Shown in pieces: positions 33,993 to 45,018 of a DNA stretch of 64,000 bases. Position 1 is the stretch's first letter. Each line of letters opens with the position of its first letter. The notes beneath the pieces are model-generated. The model saw only the letters and a program-made list of their open reading frames with translations. It was not told where the DNA came from and did no database searches. The DNA lies in assembly GCA_023213315.1 (NCBI GenBank), contig JAKCPI010028544.1, positions 94,541 through 158,540 on the forward strand, given 5' to 3'. A program made the translations under genes and the position numbers. This DNA comes from Euborellia annulipes (taxonomy: Eukaryota; Arthropoda; Insecta; Dermaptera; Anisolabididae).

Positions 33993-35187
33993 TATTTTCT
34001 ATAATTTCTAACAGCGATTAAAATTTTAAGTCTGGAATTTCTCTGGAGGGAACGTTCAGACTCCTTCCCCCTGGCTTTGGCCCTGGGTCTAAATTAGATT
34101 TTCAAAAATCAAATAAAAAATAAATTTTAAAGAGGTGAATAGCTGAATCGATAAGTGGTAGAATAAAATAAAAGGCACAGCATCTATGCTATTTCTTTAT
34201 TTTTTCATTCAAACCCACAGCGAAGTCGATCGTCTGTCTTTATGACCATCTTCGTGGCTATAATGGAGTACAAAAATACGTGACATCAAGTGATTTTATA
34301 AACAAGGTATCAAGACCTAAAGATATAGCTACATAGGATTCAGTCAAAAAAAGCTGAATCAAATATCTGTTATTTACTTGCAAGAAAGTTTTTCGAATAT
34401 TTTTGAGAAGCTCATCATTTTGCTTTAATAAATTAATCTCCGGACACTAATCTTCAAATTCGACAAGTATAATAAAAATTGGAGAGGCTAGGTCCGTAAG
34501 ATCCCTTTAGGAGACTTGGATTAAATAAACTACGTAATTTATTTTTTATTTTATATAAAAAAGGCTATTATTACATAATTAATGTAGTCCTGCCATATTC
34601 AATGAATTTAATGAGAATCGAAGACCAACTCACTAATGAGTATTAAACTTCTTTTTATTTACCAACGATTTATTTCACAAGAAGAAATGTTGAAAAAACA
34701 TAAATAAAACTCTATTCACTTTTTTTTATTTATCATTGATATTCTTATAATATAAAAATAAATTTCAACTAATAATAGCTCTTTGTGATCACGATCAGAG
34801 GCAAAGAGAAAACATGTCTCAAAAGCCTTTTGTTTTTTAAGAACTACCCCTATCCTCTCTGCTCTGGCAAAAACAAAAAAGCACTATGAACAAGAAATTT
34901 CAATAAAACTATGAAAAATAGATGAATTACAAGATAAAAAGTTTAAAATAGCCAACTTACAAAAGCTCTAAATAACACGCAAAAAAAAAAAATTTAATTA
35001 CCATTGCCCTTCAAGGCAAAAGTCTATTTACTCTCGTGGGTTGATTAAAACCAATTTGAGTTTTCCTTTTTATCACAAAATAATATATTGATAGTTTCAT
35101 TATTTTTTGCGGCCCCCTTGAATTACTTTTGAATGGAGTTCAAATGTGTTCAACACCTATATTTTATAGAAACAAATTTTGTTCTTA

Positions 35188-35420
35188 TTATGAGCAGCGT
35201 AACTAGCTGGCGCCCCCCCCCTGCCCCAGGCGCATCAAGCCTTTGGCGTCTCTCGATACCGACATAGGCGCCTAGAGCAACTAAGAAATAACCCAGAGAC
35301 GGTGATTTTATCATATTCTTGCCTAAAAAATTGATAGTTTTCTTTTAGATTATATTAAAGCTTAAAAAACGGCACCCTAGTTGAGCTTCGCCCCCAAAGG
35401 CTAGTTACGCCGCCGTTTAT
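35188..35420. mobile_element. hAT-like MITE, degraded
   Basis: CAGCGTAACTAGCTGGCG and GCTAGTTACGCCGCC are inverted ends. Internal CTGCCCCAGGCG...GATCAAGCCTTTGGCG is shared with 47625-47937. No exact duplication found. Confidence 0.55.
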
Positions 35421-35694
35421 TATATATGATCTGTAACTTAAACTGAGAGAAAACGCACGTGAATTCTTATATCCTTTTATACCGTATCACTGGACTAACT
35501 AGTTAGAGATTCTTTTCCATTGTTGTGCACGCAAGATCTGGGATTTAGAAGAAAGCCTTTGTGTAGCACTAAAAGAATTGAATCTCGTTCTAGGTTAAAC
35601 TCATAAAATAAATAAAAAATACAACAGACAATTTTTTATGGAAAAACTCAATTTTCCAAATTTTTACATACTATGAAAGAGCTGGGAAGCAATT

Positions 35695-36333
35695 TCTATA
35701 TATATAATAGCGGAGTGTCCGTCTGACCGTCTGTCTGTCCGTCCGTCTGTCACGCTCCGTTTGACCAAAATCCCGTTGGAATTTTGAAACGAAATTTTGT
35801 AGTCTTATAGAGGACGTTATGGAAAGTCCAGGAAAAATACTCGGGTCACGAAATTCCTATAACTTTTTGAGTTATTAATTCCTAAAGTTACGATTTCTCC
35901 TATAGGAAATGTATAGAGAAATATCTATGTATTTTTTGCATTTATATATTCTATGAATGTAAACAATTCCTCAAACAGGCACTGAATTAGGATATGTAGT
36001 AATAATAATTTTCTTCTCATAATTAAGAAAAGGCGAGCCCCCAGACTTGGTGTAGTTGGTAGCGTGCCTACCTTCTATACCGAACGGCGCGGGTTCGGAC
36101 CCCAGGCTGATTTTATTTAAGCTATTTGGTATCCAAATGGCTTAAATAGAAATGCCTGGACTCCAATATAGATAGATTCATAAATAACGGTTATCGTCAG
36201 GCCTGAGTTGCTGAAAAGACTGTGTGAATGTGTGTGTGAATGTTTTTAAGTAAAAAAAAAAGCTGGAGGGAAGTCCAGGGGGCGAAGCCCCTATCTAGAC
36301 GCGAAGCCTGCCGAAGGCGGGTGGTGTGGCTAG
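35695..36333 (+). mobile_element. Short non-autonomous Helitron, 639 bp, with nested SINE
   Basis: TCTATATATATAATAGCGG start and GGTGTGGCTAG end, with a CCTGCCGAAGGCGGG hairpin before the end. The first 300 bases match 33333-33992 closely. Confidence 0.8.
36044..36262 (+). repeat. tRNA-derived SINE inside the Helitron
   Basis: CTTGGTGTAGTTGGTAGCGT (A box), GCGGGTTCGGACCCC (B box), TTTGGTATCCAAAT, AAAAGACTGTGTGAATG and an A-rich end. Confidence 0.82.
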
Positions 36334-36693
36334 TATTCAATAATTAACATTATTTCTTTATTTTAATTTGAAAAACAAAGCGTATTATATCAAAATCAAT
36401 ACAAATCAAAATAGATCTATCAAAATAGACAAAATACGCCTGTATATAAATTATATAAATAAGCCTGAAAACAAACTTGAAAAAAATTCGGCGTAGAAAT
36501 CAAATTCTTTTAATAGCTATTGTTTGAATAGGTGCATGCAAGCGGACATGAACTTGAGTAAACAGAAGTTTTTCTTAAAGGTTAACAATGTGCAATCAGG
36601 TGGTTGTGCCAATGAAAAACCAACCGTAGATCCTTGGGTAGATCGGAGGCTGTCATCGGCACCCACAAGCTTCTTTTCAACGGCGACAGGCAC

Positions 36694-36960
36694 CTGAGAA
36701 TCCTGGAGTGCTCTTTGCAACATGCGCACGATATTGAGCCTCATCACGCTATGGAACATGGCTAGCGCATGGCCCGAGGCCAGCCGACATATGTTTACTG
36801 ACGACGATATGATATCTTTTTGGAGGGTGGGGAGGAGACACGCAACTAACAACTGACCAACCGATGCCGATGCCACGGGCCGAATGGGCGAAAACGACGA
36901 CGACCACCACGCGGAGACTTCGATCGAACATCGATCCCAACTCTAACTACCGCTTACCTG
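36694..36960 (-). CDS. Possible first exon and promoter-proximal region of the annexin gene
   Basis: This GC-richer island is unlike its surroundings. On the minus strand an ORF passes through MFHSVMRLNIVRMLQRALQD and SQ to a donor at CAG|GTGCCT (exon end 36694), phase 0. That would join ATIRGVPHL of the exon at 25582 in frame across an 11-kb intron. An inverted CCAAT (ATTGG) lies upstream near 36965. The peptide resembles no annexin tail I know; it could equally be 5'UTR or another gene. Confidence 0.3.
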
Positions 36961-37189
36961 GCCAATAAATTAATCACAGATCGCAATTAACATTGAGAAG
37001 GGATTATATTTAACGTTTTGCATTTTTTATTAAGCTGCATTTTAATTAGATCATCTTTAAACAAATCGCTTTATTCCGAAATTTTGTTTTCTACACACTA
37101 TCTGGGTTGGTTCTGGTGATTTATTAAGAAATAAATATATAAAAGAGTTGAAGAGAAGTTTTTTCAAAATAAATTATTTGAACCAAGGG

Positions 37190-37368
37190 CGGATCCAGAG
37201 GAGTTTCTCGGGAGGGAGGGGGAGGTAATCTGGTGTGACTCGTCGCACAGCACACTATTTTTTTTTAATTTCGGTAATTTAAAGGCGCATTCTGCACTTA
37301 TTTGCCAGAATATAAATACAAATCAAATTTTTAAGTATTAATTTTTAAAATTTTACATTAAAAATAAA
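37190..37368. repeat. Fragment of the CAAGGGCGGATCCAG MITE family
   Basis: CAAGGGCGGATCCAGAGGAG followed by CTGGTGTGACTCGTCGCACA and AAATACAAATCAAATTTTTA, as in 27891-28144. Its right end has been replaced by the ribozyme palindrome at 37369. Confidence 0.65.
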
Positions 37369-37615
37369 TTGGGTATAGGAGACTTTGCAGCCAAGGTAAT
37401 TAAATAAAAAAACTTATTTAATTATTAATCGTCGACGTTTCGGTCGCAAGTCACGACCTTCCTCAGGACGATTAATTGTTAGAATACAAGGTTGACAGTA
37501 TTATATTTAATTATCATTGTAAGTTATACAATTTTTAATTGTATAACTTACAATGATAATTAAATATAATACCTCAACCTTGTATTCTAACAATTAATCG
37601 TCCTGAGGAAGGTCA
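37369..37615. repeat. Palindrome with the best hammerhead motif
   Basis: The left arm matches 31526 (TTGGGTATAGGAGACTTTG). The inner palindrome 37467-37612 has near-perfect arms of about 65 bp. The right-arm copy of the ribozyme is cut off after CTGAGGAAGGTC. Confidence 0.85.
37434..37466 (-). ncRNA. Hammerhead ribozyme motif, type I, minimal helix III
   Basis: Minus strand: CTGAGGA, A, GGTCG-TGACTTG-CGACC (5-bp stem II), GAAAC, GTC. The flanks ATTAATCGTC and GACGATTAAT form a perfect 10-bp helix I. Helix III is only the self-complementary ACGT, so cleavage would probably need a dimer, as proposed for Penelope-type hammerheads. Confidence 0.75.
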
Positions 37616-37716
37616 GTCAATGGTCCATTGATTGTAATAAGTCATAAGCGAACAAGTCACTCTTAATACATATAGCCCAATTAAAAATTGTATAACCAAG
37701 TTTAGTTAGGTAAAGT

Positions 37717-37974
37717 CAGGGGCGTATATAAGGGGGGGGCGAGAGGGCCCGGGCCCCCCCCCTCGAAATTTTCCAAACACATATACATATATAGGGATAT
37801 ACAGACATCAGCGCAACAAATTTTTCCGCAGGATGGAAAACTTTGGTTCCGCAAAAGAAAAAGTGTTCCGCAAAAAATTTCGTGTGAAAAAAAATTTAGT
37901 TTCTTAAAAAAAAATTTTCCGCAGAAAAATTTTTGAGTTCCGGCCCCCCGAAAAAAATTTTATATACGCCCCTG
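37717..37974. mobile_element. hAT MITE, 258 bp
   Basis: CAGGGGCGTATATAAG and TTATATACGCCCCTG ends, with exact flanking GGTAAAGT (37709-37716, 37975-37982). Confidence 0.92.
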
Positions 37975-38331
37975 GGTAAAGTTAATGTAATCCAAAAACA
38001 AATTGAACTGATAATAACAAAATATATTTTGAAACCCTTTGAATCTAGTTAATATTCAAGTGCTTTTTGGAATGATATACATGTAGGTCTGACAAAATTT
38101 CTTTCATCCAAGATATTAAAAAAATAATTCTTCAATTATGCTGAAAATTTATTAAACATAAAATAGGTCTAACTACAAAGAATTGAATGACTTTTCAATC
38201 AGACTATTAAAATGTATTAGGGGATGCATGCTTTTTTACCTATAAACTTTTAGTTTATAAATTGAAAAGACACTGATATAACTTGACCCGAAAAGAATTT
38301 AAATTAATCATTTCTAATATTTTATTTTTAG

Positions 38332-38431
38332 ACCCTGAGGAAGGAGCCTTTTGTGCCTTCGAGACACGAGCCTTCGACCTCGAGCCTCGAGCCTCGAGCC
38401 TTCCAGATACGAGTCATCCAGTCACGAAAAG
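38332..38431 (+). other. Candidate exon 4 of an unknown plus-strand transcript
   Basis: TTTTATTTTTAG acceptor and CGAAAAG|GTAATT donor. In the phase from 31258-31369 it reads TLRKEPFVPSRHEPSTSSLE and PRAFQIRVIQSRK without a stop, a basic low-complexity peptide. GAGCCTCGAGCC is tandemly repeated. It may be non-coding. Confidence 0.38.
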
Positions 38432-38596
38432 GTAATTTTTGCATCGTGCAGAATTTGAAAGGGGTTTAGTTAGGTTAGCTTTTTTTTGTATGTTTTTTTA
38501 CAGCTCAACCCAAGTAGGACAAGTAGGATTAGCTTTTTTTTTGACTTTTTGATTAATAAATCAAGAGTTAGATTTTTTACTTTTTATTACCTATAG

Positions 38597-38868
38597 CATG
38601 GGCGTACCCAGCGAGGGGAGGGGGCAGCTGCCCCCCTAGAAGCAAAAAAATGTTTATAAAGTGATGAAACGAAACAAAATTGGTGGATGGCGACGGGGAA
38701 GGATTTTTTTTGTTAGAATTTGAGGGATTTAGGCCTTTAATTCGAAGGCTTTTTCCCTCTATATAAAAAATAGCTATGTCACAATCTGGACGACCATGAT
38801 CTGCCCCCCCTGGACGACCATGTTCTGACCATGCCCCCCCCCTAGATTTGATCCTGGGTACGCCCATG
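38597..38868. mobile_element. hAT MITE, 272 bp
   Basis: CATGGGCGTACCCAGCG and CTGGGTACGCCCATG ends, exact flanking ACCTATAG (38589-38596, 38869-38876). Same family as 26181-26473 in opposite orientation. Confidence 0.92.
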
Positions 38869-38876
38869 ACCTATAG

Positions 38877-40030
38877 GCCTATGTAGACTGAGAAATTTGA
38901 TTTGGAGATTTCACATTGATGAACAAATTTAAATAAAATTTTTTAATTAAATTAAAAAGTTTCTATATTATTTTTCTAAAAATTTAATATAATTTTTTTC
39001 TAAATTTTAATTAAAACGAGATTAAAATCCCCCACCCCTCTCCCACCTCGATGTAAAAGAGAGTTTCACCACTGATAGGAAGGGGAAAATTATTTTCCTC
39101 TTTTTTTCTGTAATTATTTTATTTAGGCCTACTCCTTGAAATTTGAGGCCTTTTTGGAGCCTCCGTAATCGCAGCACGATTTTGTTCTTAAGTAGCTACG
39201 TCGCGGGCCTGATTCTATTAATATTAGAGACTATTAGAATGAATTAATTCAAATTTATTCTTAAGATTTCAAATGATCAAGACTTTTTCTTGAGATAGAA
39301 AAAATAATTTACGCAACCTATTTATTTTGTTCTTTCTTGTTGGTCTAGATGATGGTCTTTAGATGATTAAATCTATTGATAGAAGGATATAGAAAAGGTG
39401 CTAGTTTCCAATGTCACGTTTTCCATGCCGATCTCATTTGTCCTTTTTATCATATCTATCATTTTTTTTGGAGTCAGTTTTCTATTAAAATGGTTCTTAA
39501 AACCAAAAATTTACTTTCTGTTCTAATTTTTGTATAAATAGAGCTTCCACTTAAAAAACAGAAGAGACAAATTATTCTATAAATTAAAAATGTTTAAGGA
39601 TTTCTTGGCCCCCATGTGACCCAAAGTGGCCTTGAAGGTCATTGGATAAATAAAGCTCTTCTCCCTCTCGGTGATTCATTAATGATGGACCACAACTATT
39701 TCCGTTTATAATAATAGTCTAGGCCCAGTAAGACTCTTCTTCTGTCTTATTTAAATTTCTTCATTTCACTTCCAAAGGAAGAGAGATTAAAAAATTATTG
39801 TTTTTTACTTATTCCATGAATTGATCATTTCATTTGCCATAATTAAGCGTTTTCATTTATTATTACATACAATGTTTTTGAAAAAACTTATAAAATGAAA
39901 TTAGTTAATTAATTTTAAACTGATAACCGTTGGCTCTAGTTGAAACATCATGGTTTAATAGGAGAATTAAATTCAAGTATGATACACAAGGTTTTTTTGT
40001 TCCAATGGTTTATTTATTTAACATTAACAC
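38877..40030. other. AT-rich sequence, one diverged ribozyme-like repeat
   Basis: No gene is seen. At 39916-39954 CTGATAACCGTTGGCTCTAG then TTGAAACATC recurs inverted at 51282-51324, a possible decayed hammerhead-like element. Confidence 0.4.
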
Positions 40031-40037
40031 TTTATAA

Positions 40038-40064
40038 GCATTTCGACACAAGTGTCATCATCAG
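40038..40064 (-). ncRNA. Hammerhead-like motif, incomplete
   Basis: Minus strand: CTGATGA, T, GACACTTGTGTC stem II, GAAATGC. The core is good, but the cleavage triplet is not the usual GTC. Confidence 0.35.
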
Positions 40065-40392
40065 AAGTGAGTTACATACAGAATGTATGAATATACCCAA
40101 GTATGTACTAAAATGAACCAGGCCTAAAGAGAAAAAAATAGATAGGGTACCTTTTGGTTGTTAGAGCATAGGCTTACTGGTAAATCAATACATTACAAAT
40201 CCCTCTTCCTCGATGTTTTCTTCTCTAGAAAACATCTGCCTCTGTTCATTCAGCAAAAATTGATATTTGTATTAGACGCCAACAACAATAGTCACCAACT
40301 CGAAAACCTATCTGGGATTTCCAAAACATACTGGGATTTGATTTGGAAACATCTGTTGGTTCAGAAAGAGAGACGACCAGTTGATATATTGG

Positions 40393-41260
40393 AAAAGCTA
40401 AATTGTGAATCTAATTTGAATATAAGAAGGGCTTGTAGCTGGTAGTTCAATTAGGATAAATAGGCAAGAAAAGAAGAAACAACAGCTAGTGGTATTTATT
40501 TCTTTGTTTATTCAATTTCTCATAGTATTGACGTTTCGATTCCGGGGTCATGATTCTGAGGATGATCCCGTCAGGGATCGAAACTTTAACACGATGAGAA
40601 ATACCAAACCTCTTTGTTATCCCAACAAAATATTGCAAAAATAAATAAAAAATTATTTGTGATAACAATTTAAGATTTGTTAAATAATTTATAAACTATT
40701 AATATCGCCTCGAATTGGGAATTAAGTGCAATTATTGTAGAATGATTGATGGCCAAGAGGTGAAAAATAAAAACAATTCATATTTTGTCGAATGCATGAT
40801 GAAATCATCTACAAGACACAATAATACGTGTGGAATGACATTGTAATAAAAATATTTTCTGATTGTTTCGATTCCCACTTTTTTTACACAAACAAGTTTT
40901 TACTACAATGTCAATCCATCCTCCGAAACGTCGATAAAATAAGAATTTTTATCACTGGTTGCCTATCCATTTCACTTCCTCTATAATTAATCAAGCCATT
41001 AATAAAAAATACTCTTCCATTTATTTTATCATAAAGAAGTGGATGAAAAAATTCACCAAAGTAAATAAAATAATAGAAAAATATAGTTCGATGGAGTAGA
41101 CTTGTGTTTATAAATGATATATAGTTCCATTAACCCACAAAATTCTCTATTCATTTTCTGAGTGAATTGCTCTAAAATTTTCTGTAACCGAGAAATTTTT
41201 ATTCCAATTCATCTCTCCAATGATATGAAAATGTGTTTCATCATTGATGATATGTATATA
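40393..41260. repeat. Left arm of a 4.6-kb inverted repeat
   Basis: About 850 bp that recurs inverted at 44117-45018. It carries CTGAGGATGATCCCGTCAGG then GATCGAAAC at 40556-40588 (perfect 6-bp stem II) and a CCGAAACGTCG near 40920. The arms enclose 2.9 kb of AT-rich DNA. An ORF at 40158-40445 runs into the arm; I do not recognise it. Confidence 0.85.
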
Positions 41261-43797
41261 TTTATAACATCATTTGTCTGGACAAAGTTTGTAGCTTTAA
41301 AATCCAACATGTGATTATTTCCCAAGTTAAGACAATTATGTAAAATTTTACTAAAATAAACATAGAAAAACATTAAAGTGAAAATGAGGGAGAATTGAAC
41401 TGGACCAATTGAGTAACTTGTCAATTGATGTAATGGCAGGGAAATTGGACTATACAACTGTATAAATTAAGAGGAACAGATAATGTTATATATCAGAAAA
41501 AACTCTGCTCTTTTTTCGTTAGTTTTATAATTTTTAATTAAAAACACCTTGAAGATTTCGGGAAAAACACAATACTCCAAACTTCTACTCATAACAAATG
41601 AAATCATAGGGGTGTCCGATAAAATAGCTTCCTTACCAGGGCTGTATATCCATCATAACAAAAATTTTCCGTTTGTCCCAAGTTAGGTATTTAACTGTAC
41701 CTATTAATAAATTAAAATATACATAGAGCTTAGTGACTTCATGTTATACAAGTTTAATATCTTAATTTATATTGTGTTAATTTAATCCGCGCTAGCACTG
41801 TTGGCATTCATTCCCCCTTGGAGCGAATCCATTCTACCGGAGCTTTTGAGATGCCCTCCTCAAAGCAAATTGTTTTAAAGAAAGTGGTTACAGAGATTTG
41901 ATTTCTGCATCTGAGGATGTACGGCAGTGGCATAAATAATAAAAAAAAATAAATAAATTTAAATTTAATTTTAATTATCTTTGGGCAGGGAGTCAATATT
42001 TAATGGGAATATATTTTTCTTAATGACTGAAATGTGTAAGTTTATAAAATAACTGTCTGTAACAAGTGAAAGTTGTGGTATTTAATAAAGGGGTGGGGGG
42101 CTAGAAACTTCCGTAGGAGAGTCGTGCGGCTGGTATACTGTATATGGAATAAATTCATTTTTGATTACACTTTTAACTCCGATTCTCATGAATAAAAAAG
42201 ATGGGTTTAAATTTTACATTATCTAATTTCAATATGTATCTATTTCATAGTATTTTGAGAACATTTTCAGTACGATTCGTACTACAGATCAGATTCCAAA
42301 CTAAAAAATTTTTTATTTTATTAAAAATTGCAAGCCTAGGAATTGCAAGTCTCTCTCACTTTTTCTCTGACTCTTTTTTGCTATTTACAAGTATTTTATC
42401 TTTTGTAACTTTCTGTCTTTAAAAAGCTCATTATATTTACTTATAAAACTAAATTTAGACAAAATAGGTTGGCCTCTAAATAGATAGAAACAGATGTTTT
42501 TTAACCCTATCAAGAATCAGTGACTTGTAAATGTTCATCTTCTTAGGAAATACATTGAGAAGGTTAAAATACGCATTTGCACTTGCAACATTCATTTTTA
42601 TTTTTTGCTACTCCAGAGAAGAAAATAAAGCAGATGATCAGAATAGAGAATGATGATTAAATATGAGAGAATAAAAAGAAGAATAAATATTTCTCATCAG
42701 ATTTATGTAGGCCTATTGTGATAATTTTATTACATGGCACTAGACTTTCCTATACGGATTAATGATGCCATTTCAAGCTTTAATTTCAAAAAGATAACGA
42801 TCTGATTGATTGAATGAATTTTTTTTACTTTTCATAGGATTTACGAATTTTTGACTAGAGGATTGTTTAAATTAATAAATAAATCAATTATGTATTGCAA
42901 TATATGAGTAAAGTTAAAATAAATAACTTTTACTTTATAGACCAAATCGATCTTTAAGTTCAAATTATACATATCTAGTTAATTATACATAGGGAAATAC
43001 AAAATTATTTCATTCATTAATTTAAAGAATTTTTACTCACTTAAATCTTTAATTAGTAAATCCTAAGAGAAGAAAAAAAAAATTTCTATTTTTTAACCAA
43101 TTAAGGTCGTTAACTTTAGTTTATTATTTATTAACTAGTCTGATTATAATTATATCGGCAACGAAAAATTACAAAAGAAAGAAATCATTAAAATTTTATA
43201 CGATTGTACTGTAGCCTATCTACTGTATTGATTATTTGAAAAATGATTTTTCTTTAAAAGACTTTTTAAACTATTTATTGCTGTCCTGAATAAATATTTC
43301 TAATTTACATCTTTTTGAGAATTTACATTCACTATTTTTCTTTATAATGAATTTTTTCAATTAGGTACCTTGTTAACAATACATTGAGAAATTTAAACTC
43401 GGCATCTTACAAAACATTAGCTTTGGCATATGTCTCGGCTAAATGAATTAAAAATGCACCGGCATCACTTTAAACTACCAATAGGTCAAATGAAAAAATA
43501 GGCTCTAAAATCAATATTTAGTTTTTGAGACATTCATTTGAATTCGATTTATTATTAATACTCACAAGCCTCGATCTGCCATTATGCTCGTATATTTACC
43601 AATTATTTTATTAATGTATATGGCAGAAACTTATTAGAGGTTTAACTCATGTGCTTAGATGGACCCTTTACAAAGATATACTCCAAATAATGCATTTTTT
43701 AAAAGAAAAATACCAATTTCTTACTATAACAAAATTTATCAACTTTGAGAGTGGAGAGATGGCTAAATTACATGTGTAGCAAACTTTTTATTAACAA
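41261..43797. other. AT-rich interior of the large inverted repeat
   Basis: I see no reverse transcriptase or other gene here. A 73-residue hydrophobic ORF at 42201-42422 is not convincing. Confidence 0.45.
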
Positions 43798-43940
43798 CAG
43801 GGGTGTATATAGAAATTTTTTTCGCGAGGGGGGGGGGGGGCCGAACTCAAAAATTTTCTGTAGAGAAAATTTTTTGACGAAACTAAATTTTTTTCCGCCC
43901 TTCAAAATTTTTTTTATTTCGAGGGGGGGGGGGGACCCTG
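43798..43940. mobile_element. hAT MITE, 143 bp
   Basis: CAGGGGTGTATATAG start, GGGGACCCTG end, exact flanking ATTAACAA (43790-43797, 43941-43948). G runs of about 12 near both ends. A shortened member of the 37717 family. Confidence 0.82.
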
Positions 43941-44116
43941 ATTAACAATGATATTTTAAAATTTTTTTTTAATCAAGTAATTAATATTTATTTAATCAAT
44001 TTTTTCTAAGGCTTAATTTATTACTTTCTCTTATTTTTAAACTGATAAATATGAAATAATATCAACTTAGGTGAATGATGCAATTTAATTTTCATAAGAC
44101 ACCAGAAAAGAAAAAG

Positions 44117-45018
44117 ATAATTCTTTTATACATATCATCAATGATGAAGCACATTTTCATATCATTGGAGAGATGAATTGGAATAAAAATTTCTCGGTTA
44201 CAGAAAATTTTAAAACAATTCACCCAGAAAATGAATAGAGAATTTTGTGGGTTAATGGAACTATATCACATTTATAAACACAAGTCTACTCCATCGAACA
44301 AAGTTTTTCTATTATTTTATTTACATTAATGCATTTTTTCATATGATAAAATAAATGAATGAGTATTTTTTATTAATGGCTTGATTAATTATAGAGGAAG
44401 TGAAATGGATAGGCAACCAGTGATAAACATTCTTATTTTATCGACGTTTCGAGTACCAGCTCCGCTCATGTTCAAACAAAATAGGTGTCCGGAGGATGGA
44501 TTGACATTGTAGTAAAAACTTCTTTCTGTAAAAAAAGTGGGAACCCAAACAATAAGAAAATATTTTTATTACAATGTCATTCCACTGTGTCTTGTAGATG
44601 ATTTCAGCCTGCATTCGATAAAATAAGAATTGTTTTTATTTTTCACCTCTTAGCCATCAATCATTCTACAATAATTGCACTTAATTCCCAATTCGAGGCG
44701 ATATTAATAGTTTATAAATTATTTAACAAATCTTAAATTGTTATCCCAAATAATTTTATTATTTATTTTTGCAATATTTTGTTGGGATAACAAAGAGGTT
44801 TGGTATTTCTCATCTTAACGTTTCGATCCCGAACGAGATCATCCTCAGAATCATGATCCCAACCGGAATCAAAACGTCAATACTATGAGAAATTGAATAA
44901 ACAACGAAATAAATACCACTAGCTGTTGTTTCTTCTTTTCTTGTCTATTTATCCTAATTGAACTACCAGCTATAAGCCTTTCATATCTTCAAATTAGATT
45001 CACAATTTCGCCTAAGAA
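44117..45018. repeat. Right arm of the 4.6-kb inverted repeat
   Basis: Inverted copy of 40393-41260. It contains a minus-strand hammerhead-like core at 44817-44848 (CTGAGGA, T, GATCTCG/GGGATC, GAAAC, GTT). Confidence 0.85.
44817..44848 (-). ncRNA. Hammerhead-like motif in the right arm
   Basis: CTGAGGATGATCTCGTTCGG then GATCGAAACGTT. The core is intact and GTT is a permitted cleavage triplet, but helix I is only about 2 bp. Confidence 0.42.

Noticed and set aside
40486..40668. 60-residue minus-strand ORF
   Set aside because: It lies wholly within the inverted-repeat arm and reads across the ribozyme-like core; no domain is recognisable.
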